Source: CAYLOP01 sp964385305 (lineage in GTDB: Bacteria > Chloroflexota > Anaerolineae > Anaerolineales > E44-bin32). From it: DNA of 18,421 bases. Shown in pieces: positions 1 to 5,641 of the stretch; position 1 is the stretch's first letter; every line of letters starts with the position of its first letter. Location: NCBI GenBank assembly GCA_964385305.1, contig CAYLOP010000055.1, forward strand, positions 1 to 18,421, in the 5' to 3' direction. Position numbers and translations under genes: made by a program. The notes beneath the pieces are model-generated. The model ran no database searches and was not told the origin of the DNA. It saw nothing but the letters and a program-made list of their open reading frames with translations.

Positions 1-2
1 AA

Positions 3-110
3 GCCTACCAAGGCACGTTAACGAAAGGTTCGAAAGTTGTGCCAGCGAGTGAGTTTTCCTCCGCCGAGAATCGCATTCTCTATGAATTACTAAAATCAGA
101 TGGCTCCTAG
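3..110 (+). CDS. 3' end of an unidentified gene (partial)
   Basis: A reading frame is open from the left edge and ends in TAG at 108-110, giving about 35 C-terminal residues; the rest lies outside the window. The end of the peptide (AENRILYELLKSDGS) is amphipathic and helix-like. I do not recognise the family. It points toward gyrA and would be convergent with it. The frame is short enough that it could be open by chance, so this call is tentative. Confidence 0.4.
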   Translation, partial: AYQGTLTKGSKVVPASEFSSAENRILYELLKSDGS

Positions 111-285
111 AGTCCTTGAGCTAGCATCCCGAAACGCGTTTCAAACAGCCCCATTGGGAGAAGTGTAAACCCAGGGTCGACTTTGGGGTCTACCCAGGTG
201 ATTTAAGTCCGTCACAGATAGCCGGCTAAAGGTACTGCACCCCCACAACGCGTTATGCAAGTCTGAATATCGCCGAGTGCGTGGG
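111..285. other. Convergent intergenic region, no gene seen
   Basis: This 175-bp stretch lies between the end of the partial plus-strand gene and the end of the minus-strand gyrA. It holds a perfect 12-bp palindrome GAAACGCGTTTC at 131-142, and its 8-bp core AACGCGTT recurs at 247-254. I see no hairpin followed by a T tract, so no intrinsic terminator can be assigned to either gene. No tRNA or small RNA is recognisable. Confidence 0.4.
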
Positions 286-2838
286 CTAACTTTTCTTCGT
301 AGGATGTTTCTTCGTCTTTCGCTTCGTAACGTTCTTCTTTGTTTTCTGGTCGGCGCTTTTCCTTGGGCTCTCCACAGGAGATTGTACGATTTCGAAGATG
401 GGTCTCCTTATGACGGAAGTGAGGTCGATCACCTCGACTCCTGCTGGAATGTCAAAGAGTTGCTTGCCAGCGGATGCGCGCGCCCGGCGCGGTGCATCTG
501 AGAATCGGATCGAGCGCGCCGCTCCTTTGGTGAGGTGCGCAATTGCGCGACCTTCTGGGTCTCCGAAGACACCCCCAGCCAGGGAGACATCTTCTCCTGA
601 TTTCCAAGCCAAGACACCTTTGCCATAGCGCCCTTGTCTGGGGAACTTGTTCAACGCGGTGCGCTTAGCCCAACCTGTGCTAGAGATCAGGAGGACATCT
701 TTGTAACGCGTGGCTAGACCCATCCCAACTACTCGAGCATCCTCTTCATCCAAGCGGATACCGTACACACCTGTGGCGGCGAGGCCCATCGGCCTGACAT
801 CAGCTTCAGAGAAGCTGATCGCCATGCCTTGGCTGGTAACCATGCAAATGTCATCTTCCCCTTGGGTGAGTTGCACCCAGCCCAGGGCATCATCCTCGGA
901 GATCTTCACCGCTAGGAAGGGTTTGGCGGAGGGTCCGGGGAGAAACTCCAGGTTGGATTTTTTCACCATGCCTCTTACAGTGCCAAACAGGATAAATGCG
1001 TCCACATCCTTACGGCCCAGCTTGTCGGGGGGAAGGGCGAGTGCGGTGACAGGTTCTGTGCCGCGTGAGAAGGGGGTTATGCTGGCCAATGGCGAGGCTT
1101 TATCGGCTTCATCGCATTCAGGGATAGTATGAACAGCGATGCAGACCGCGTTGCCCTCCTTGTCAAAGAGGTAGAGAACATCCCGCCCGCTTGCACCTAC
1201 CACGAGCTTGGGTGCGTTACGGCCAGAGAGGCGCGGCAGGCGTGCGGTAGGCGTGCGGTAGATTGTCCCAGCGGCTGTAAGGACCACCCACGTCTCTTTC
1301 GTCGAAGCCAAATCGGAGGCGGTGAGCACGTCCGCCGCGCTCATGCCCTTTTTTGTCTCTACGATTAGCGTGCGTCTGCGGTCGCTATATTGGTTCTTGA
1401 TCTGTGCCAGTTCTTCGGCAATTAACGTGCGCATCTTTTTCTTAGAGCGGAGCAAAACTTCCAATTTTTTGATGAGCGCTTCAACGTCCTTCAGTTCAAT
1501 ATCAATTTTCTTTCGCTCCAGGCTGGAAAGACGCCGGAGGGGCATGTCAAGGATCGCCGTAGCCTGGACCTCCGTGAGTTTGAACCGTTTCTGGAGTCGT
1601 TGGCTTGCTTGTTGGGCATCCTTCGAGGTGCGGATCATTTGAATCACTTCATCGAGGTTTTGTAAGGCAATTTTTAAACCTGCCAGGATGTGTTCCCGCT
1701 CCTTCGCGCGCGCGAGATCGAATTCACTTCGCCGCCGGACAACGGCGAGGCGATGATCCAGGTAAACGCGTAAGGCTTGTTTGAGATTGAGCAGGCGCGG
1801 CTCGCCATCCACCAAGGCGAGCATGATTACGCTGAAGGTAGTTTGCATTGGGGTGCGTCGGTAGAGCTCAGCGAGTACTTCTTCGGGGTCTGCCGTCTTT
1901 GCAAGTTCAAGCACGATACGCATGCCCTGCCGGTCGCTCTCATCGCGCAGATCTGATAGCCCCTCGAGTGTGCCGGCGCGTGCCAGGTCTGCGATGCGTT
2001 CGATCAAACTGGATTTGTTTATCTGGTAGGGCAATTCCGTTACGATAATTCTTGAACGCCCGCGGCTCATCTCTTCGATATGTGCGCGCGCTTGAACGGT
2101 GATCTTCCCGCGCCCGCTCCCATACGCTACGGGTAAATCTTTGCCCTCATCCTCGCCAAATATAATGATGCCGCCCGTCGGGAAATCGGGGCCAGGGATG
2201 AACTTCATCAAATCGTCGAGTGTGATGGTGTCTAGGCGGGTCCAATTCCCAAGCATGTGAATGAGAGCGTCGCAAACCTCGCCCATATTGTGGGGTGGGA
2301 TGGATGTGGACATGCCGACGGCTATGCCCGTAGCACCATTGATGAGCAGATTCGGGACCGCGGCAGGAAGGACATTGGGCTCTTGGAGCGAGCCATCAAA
2401 GTTGTCAACGAAGTCGACCGTGCCTTTCGCTAGATCCGCCATAATGACACTGGAAAGTGGATCCATACGTGCTTCGGTGTAACGCATGGCGGCCGGCGGG
2501 TCACCATCGATCGAGCCGAAGTTGCCTTGCCCCTCGACGAGGGGGTAGCGCATCGAGAAACCTTGGGCCATACGCGCCATAGCATCGTAAACGGCCATGT
2601 CGCCATGAGGGTGATATTTGCCGAGCACCTCACCGACAATGCGGGCTGATTTCTTGAAATCGGAATCGGGCCGAATGCCCATGCTGTGCATGGCGTACAG
2701 TATCCGACGGTGAACGGGTTTTAACCCGTCACGCGCATCCGGCAACGCCCGCGAAACGATTACGCTCATGGCATAATCGAGATACGATTGCTGCATCTCA
2801 TCATCAATATCAATCCGCCGAACCAGGCCAACTTCCAT
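286..2838 (-). CDS. gyrA: Type IIA DNA topoisomerase subunit A (DNA gyrase A or ParC-like)
   Basis: This is the DNA-breaking and rejoining subunit of gyrase or topoisomerase IV; the ATPase partner (GyrB/ParE) is not in the window. At 850 residues it is close to GyrA length. The winged-helix region (GKYHPHGD, residues 73-80) is followed by AAMRYTEAR with the catalytic Tyr120. The tower and coiled-coil regions precede a C-terminal beta-pinwheel from about residue 500. The GyrA box expected in blade 1 is degenerate (LSGRNAPK, 537-544), whereas a box-like QGRYGKG sits at 735-741. Position 81, equivalent to E. coli Ser83, is Met. The last ~26 residues are very Lys/Arg-rich, unlike the acidic E. 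coli tail. ATG at 2838 has GAGGTG (2843-2848) upstream. It is divergent from nusA. Family assignment is sure; GyrA versus ParC is less so, because the blade-1 box is missing. Confidence 0.88.
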   Translation of the reverse strand: MEVGLVRRIDIDDEMQQSYLDYAMSVIVSRALPDARDGLKPVHRRILYAMHSMGIRPDSDFKKSARIVGEVLGKYHPHGDMAVYDAMARMAQGFSMRYPLVEGQGNFGSIDGDPPAAMRYTEARMDPLSSVIMADLAKGTVDFVDNFDGSLQEPNVLPAAVPNLLINGATGIAVGMSTSIPPHNMGEVCDALIHMLGNWTRLDTITLDDLMKFIPGPDFPTGGIIIFGEDEGKDLPVAYGSGRGKITVQARAHIEEMSRGRSRIIVTELPYQINKSSLIERIADLARAGTLEGLSDLRDESDRQGMRIVLELAKTADPEEVLAELYRRTPMQTTFSVIMLALVDGEPRLLNLKQALRVYLDHRLAVVRRRSEFDLARAKEREHILAGLKIALQNLDEVIQMIRTSKDAQQASQRLQKRFKLTEVQATAILDMPLRRLSSLERKKIDIELKDVEALIKKLEVLLRSKKKMRTLIAEELAQIKNQYSDRRRTLIVETKKGMSAADVLTASDLASTKETWVVLTAAGTIYRTPTARLPRLSGRNAPKLVVGASGRDVLYLFDKEGNAVCIAVHTIPECDEADKASPLASITPFSRGTEPVTALALPPDKLGRKDVDAFILFGTVRGMVKKSNLEFLPGPSAKPFLAVKISEDDALGWVQLTQGEDDICMVTSQGMAISFSEADVRPMGLAATGVYGIRLDEEDARVVGMGLATRYKDVLLISSTGWAKRTALNKFPRQGRYGKGVLAWKSGEDVSLAGGVFGDPEGRAIAHLTKGAARSIRFSDAPRRARASAGKQLFDIPAGVEVIDLTSVIRRPIFEIVQSPVESPRKSADQKTKKNVTKRKTKKHPTKKS
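1239..1260. repeat. Perfect 11-bp tandem duplication inside gyrA
   Basis: GGCGTGCGGTA occurs twice back to back (1239-1249 and 1250-1260). On the coding (minus) strand it covers residues of about 527-534 (YRTPTAR), just before the degenerate blade-1 GyrA box. Because 11 is not a multiple of three, the two copies are read in different frames. The reading frame is intact across it. Confidence 0.9.
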
Positions 2839-2873
2839 TATTCACCTCGTGGGAAACATGGATTGCAGGACGT

Positions 2874-2902
2874 ATGATAAGGGTTCAAACGATAGGCGTC
2901 AA
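2874..2902 (-). promoter_or_regulatory. Sigma-70-type promoter for gyrA
   Basis: On the minus strand TTGACG (2902-2897) is followed by a 17-bp spacer and TATCAT (2879-2874). Both hexamers match the consensus at five of six positions. Transcription would start near 2867, giving a leader of about 29 nt that contains the GAGGTG ribosome-binding site. Prediction only. Confidence 0.65.
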
Positions 2903-3074
2903 TCTCCATAGCACTGGCATGGCTATTTTCCGAGAATCGAAGCCATTGAGGATAGGACAATCCCACCCATGGATTCCGGCAAATGTTTTTCGCCGGAAAG
3001 ATTGGTCTGGTTGTTTGAAAATCTTGATATTTGAATCGAATTGACACAAAGGCGTATCCGCCGAGACAGTTCCC

Positions 3075-3103
3075 TTGCACTTGGCTACCCTCTATGCTAG
3101 AAT
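3075..3103 (+). promoter_or_regulatory. Sigma-70-type promoter for the nusA operon
   Basis: TTGCAC (3075-3080), a 17-bp spacer and TAGAAT (3098-3103), with an extended -10 TG at 3095-3096. Transcription would start near 3110 and give a leader of about 96 nt before the nusA ATG at 3206. It is back to back with the gyrA promoter, about 170 bp away. Confidence 0.7.
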
Positions 3104-3115
3104 CTCATGGAAGGG

Positions 3116-3139
3116 TTCCGATTGAAAGGTTGTTCGGAA
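3116..3139 (+). promoter_or_regulatory. Upstream hairpin in the nusA leader
   Basis: TTCCGA (3116-3121) and TCGGAA (3134-3139) form a 6-bp inverted repeat with a 12-nt loop at the very 5' end of the predicted transcript. Its right arm shares two bases with the left arm of the terminator hairpin that follows, so the two structures compete slightly at their junction. Its function is unknown. Confidence 0.4.
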
Positions 3140-3162
3140 AAGTGGGCGGAGCCCACTTTTTC
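3138..3162 (+). terminator. Intrinsic terminator/attenuator in the nusA leader
   Basis: AAAAGTGGGC (3138-3147) and GCCCACTTTT (3151-3160) form a perfect 10-bp stem with a GGA loop. The right arm runs into five Ts (3157-3161). The hairpin lies between the predicted nusA start site (~3110) and the nusA start codon, so every transcript of the operon must read through it. It cannot be the terminator of an upstream plus-strand gene, because the neighbouring gene is gyrA on the other strand. In Bacillus subtilis, NusA is reported to stimulate termination in its own operon leader; the position here fits the same autoregulatory logic, by inference. Confidence 0.7.
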
Positions 3163-3205
3163 TGCGTAAAGGCTTTTGCAAGGGACTAGCAGGGGATGGA
3201 AGTAT

Positions 3206-5188
3206 ATGAAGAGTGAATTTGCCTTAGCGTTCAATGAGATCACAGAGCGCTTTAGCCTCCCGCCGGAGACCGTCATGGAGGCGCTCGAAGCGGCGATGGT
3301 TTCGGCATATCGCCGTTCGGTGAATGCATCCAATGCTCAAACTGTGGAGGTTAGAATCGACCACGAGACCGGTGAGGTTCGCGTCTTCGCCGAGAAAGAA
3401 GTCGTTGATTCGGTTGAAAATCCGTCAACCGAGGTTGCCTTAGGTGAAGCGCGCAAATTCGATCCGGAGGTTGAGTTAGGCGGTGTATTGCTTGTTGAGT
3501 CGACCCCGACGGATTTCGGTCGTGTCGCTGCTCAAACCGCGAAGCAAGTTATCCTTCAGCGTTTGCGCGAGGCGGAGCGCGAGGCGCAATACGCTGAATT
3601 CATCGAGCGTGAGGGTGATATGGTGCACGGAACCGTGCATTCCATCACGCCGCAGGCTGTGACTGTAGGATTGCTTGGAAGAGCTGAGGCGATCTTGCCT
3701 CGAAATCAGCAGATCCCTGGCGAGCGATTCCGCGTACGGGATCGCATCCGTGTCTACGTGCTTGAAGTGCGAAAATCGTCACGGGGTCCTGTGATCGTGA
3801 CCTCGCGAACACACCCAGCCATGTTGCGAAGGCTTCTCGAGATGGAAGTGCCAGAGATCAACCAAGGATTGGTGGAGATCAAAGCCATCGCTCGTGAAGC
3901 GGGGAAGCGCGCGAAAGTAGCGGTGGCGGCGTTGCGAGATGGGGTTGACCCTGTGGGGGCATGTGTGGGGATGCGCGGGGTACGGATCCAATCGGTGGTC
4001 CGCGATCTCAATGACGAAAAGATCGACGTCATTGAGTGGAATCCTGATCCAGCGACGTTCATCGCCAAAGCACTCAGTCCGGCGCGCGTGGCGGGTGTAT
4101 ACCTCGACGAAAACACAGCACGTGGAAAAACCGCGATCGTGGTTGTACCTGAAGATCAACTAAGCTTGGCGATCGGGAGAGCGGGTGTCAACGCTCGTCT
4201 TGCAGCAAAACTAACCAACTGGCGTATCGATATTAAGAGTCTGCCGGAATCGGCGACTGATAGCTTGAATATGCTTGCGTCGGATGACATGCTTACAGAC
4301 TTGGCTGAAGCTGAAGCGGAAATCATGCCACAGGTCGAGGCGGTCCTTTCGAAGAAAGAGGAGAATCGACCTATTACACCGGAAGAATACCAGCTTATGC
4401 GCGATTTCGTCGACCGCGTATTAAGCCAGATCATGGCGATCCGGGATGCAGAACGACGGACTGAGCAGGAAAAGCTCGAGGCTGTTCGCTCCGAGATTCC
4501 AACCACTGCTTATAAAGTGTCACTTGAAGAGATTGGTCTCTCTACTCGAATATTCAACCTCCTTACAGAGGCGGGTTATGAGACTGCTGGAGCGTTGTAC
4601 GAACAGATGATGCTGGATGAGGGGAAGGTTTTGGCGTTGTCAGGAATTGGCCCGAAGGCGGCCGATGAAATCTCAGAGAAGTTGGAATCGTACACCTATC
4701 CTGAGCCTGAGATTGTGGAGGTCGTTGAAGAGCCAGTCGGTGAACTCGAGGTAGAAGAGGTCGGTGAGGCAGAGGAACCTGAGGAAGTTATGCCCGCTGC
4801 AGCGCTGCCAGTAGATGTTGCTTTCGTTGGTGAAGTCGCCGCGGAAGCGGAAGTAGCTGTTGAGGCGATTCCCGAGTTGCTAGAACTGGTTGAGGAACCG
4901 ACCGAGGAAGAAGCTGAGGTAGCAATAGAGGTAGAACCGGAAGTCGAGGTTCGTGAAGCCCAAACAACAATGGCTGCTGCATTTGAGGCCGTTGCCGAGG
5001 ATCTAAAAGCCGTTATCGAAGGGCAGGAAGATTCCATCGAAGATGAAGATGATTTCTTCACGAAGTCCGATAAAGACCGTAAAAAGCGGAAAAAGCGTGT
5101 TGTTGAGTATGACCCTGATACAGGGGAGATGGTCGTCAAACGTCGAAGGAAGCGCCGGACTGAAGATTGGGACGAAGATATCTTTTAG
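3206..5188 (+). CDS. nusA: Transcription elongation/termination factor NusA, extended form
   Basis: NusA binds RNA polymerase and nascent RNA and modulates pausing, intrinsic termination and antitermination. Visible in order: the N-terminal polymerase-binding domain (1 to ~130), an S1 domain (~134-200), KH1 with GACVGMRG (~residue 250), KH2 with AIGRAGVNARLA (~320) and a helical linker (~345-435). A helix-hairpin-helix follows (~438-493, LSGIGPKAADEI), then a Glu/Ala/Val-rich stretch (~494-610) and a basic tail with KKRKKR and KRRRKRR. At about 660 residues it far exceeds B. subtilis NusA (about 370) and E. coli NusA (about 495). The ATG at 3206 is chosen because AGGGGA (3191-3196) is well placed; a TTG ten codons upstream would also be in frame. 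rimP, commonly found immediately upstream, is absent. Confidence 0.95.
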   Translation: MKSEFALAFNEITERFSLPPETVMEALEAAMVSAYRRSVNASNAQTVEVRIDHETGEVRVFAEKEVVDSVENPSTEVALGEARKFDPEVELGGVLLVESTPTDFGRVAAQTAKQVILQRLREAEREAQYAEFIEREGDMVHGTVHSITPQAVTVGLLGRAEAILPRNQQIPGERFRVRDRIRVYVLEVRKSSRGPVIVTSRTHPAMLRRLLEMEVPEINQGLVEIKAIAREAGKRAKVAVAALRDGVDPVGACVGMRGVRIQSVVRDLNDEKIDVIEWNPDPATFIAKALSPARVAGVYLDENTARGKTAIVVVPEDQLSLAIGRAGVNARLAAKLTNWRIDIKSLPESATDSLNMLASDDMLTDLAEAEAEIMPQVEAVLSKKEENRPITPEEYQLMRDFVDRVLSQIMAIRDAERRTEQEKLEAVRSEIPTTAYKVSLEEIGLSTRIFNLLTEAGYETAGALYEQMMLDEGKVLALSGIGPKAADEISEKLESYTYPEPEIVEVVEEPVGELEVEEVGEAEEPEEVMPAAALPVDVAFVGEVAAEAEVAVEAIPELLELVEEPTEEEAEVAIEVEPEVEVREAQTTMAAAFEAVAEDLKAVIEGQEDSIEDEDDFFTKSDKDRKKRKKRVVEYDPDTGEMVVKRRRKRRTEDWDEDIF

Positions 5189-5229
5189 TTGGCGGCAGGC
5201 AGTAGTCCATAGGTTGGGGAGACGTAGCT

Positions 5230-5526
5230 GTGCCGTCTAAAAGAGCAGGACGTCGTCGACATATACCACAGAGGACCTGTGTGGGCTGTCGGCAGGTGTT
5301 GCCCAAACAGTCATTGATAAGGATTGTGCGGAACCAGGACGGCGTTTTGATCGATCTTACTGGTAAAGCCCCAGGCCGTGGCGCATATCTTCATGACAAG
5401 CGGTCTTGCTGGGAAGCCGCCTTGCAAGGTCCGCTTGCCAGAGCGCTACGGGTTGAGCTCACTCCTGAAGCTCGGGAGGCGCTGGTAGCCTTCATGGGCG
5501 GATTGGCGGATGAGCATCATGGCTGA
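5230..5526 (+). CDS. ylxR: YlxR family RNA-binding protein (DUF448, RnpM-like)
   Basis: A small 98-residue protein with the family hallmarks: RTCVGCRQVLPK (15-26) and GRGAYLHDKRSCW (about 49-61). YlxR proteins are nucleic-acid binding; in B. subtilis the protein has been reported to modulate RNase P. It begins with GTG at 5230, preceded by GGGGAG, 41 nt after nusA. Its place between nusA and infB is the classical one. The ylxQ (L7Ae-like) gene that often follows in Firmicutes is absent here. Confidence 0.92.
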   Translation: MPSKRAGRRRHIPQRTCVGCRQVLPKQSLIRIVRNQDGVLIDLTGKAPGRGAYLHDKRSCWEAALQGPLARALRVELTPEAREALVAFMGGLADEHHG

Positions 5527-5641
5527 AGCGAGCCAGTTCGCTGAGAAGACCAGAGAACGAAAGGACGCACTCTGGCCCTCACCATAGATTAGCGGACCCA
5601 ATCGCTCGTCGTGACTGGCGCTTTTCCGCTGGAGGTGCGAT
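5527..5641 (+). promoter_or_regulatory. ylxR-infB spacer with three inverted repeats
   Basis: This 115-nt gap is unusually long for the operon, whose later junctions are 1-8 nt or overlapping. It carries three inverted repeats in a row: AGCGA/TCGCT (5527-5531/5538-5542), CCAGAG/CTCTGG (5550-5555/5570-5575) and AGCGGA/TCCGCT (5591-5596/5625-5630). The last arm directly abuts the infB ribosome-binding site GGAGG (5631-5635), so folding could affect IF2 translation. I see no T tract and no clear promoter hexamers. Confidence 0.4.

Noticed and set aside
710..1132. 140-codon plus-strand frame inside gyrA
   Set aside because: It is the shadow of a conserved gene on the other strand, with a Ser/Arg-rich composition.
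3041..3069. Second nusA promoter with a perfect TTGACA at 3041-3046
   Set aside because: No -10-like hexamer lies 16-19 bp downstream (AGACAG at the expected place).
3107..3169. 20-codon frame overlapping the nusA attenuator, a possible leader peptide
   Set aside because: Its ATG would lie at or just before the predicted transcription start, it has no ribosome-binding site, and it shows no run of regulatory codons.
4696..5139. 147-codon Ser/Thr-rich minus-strand frame
   Set aside because: It is the antisense shadow of the Glu/Ala/Val-rich part of nusA; its low-complexity composition is what that codon bias produces.
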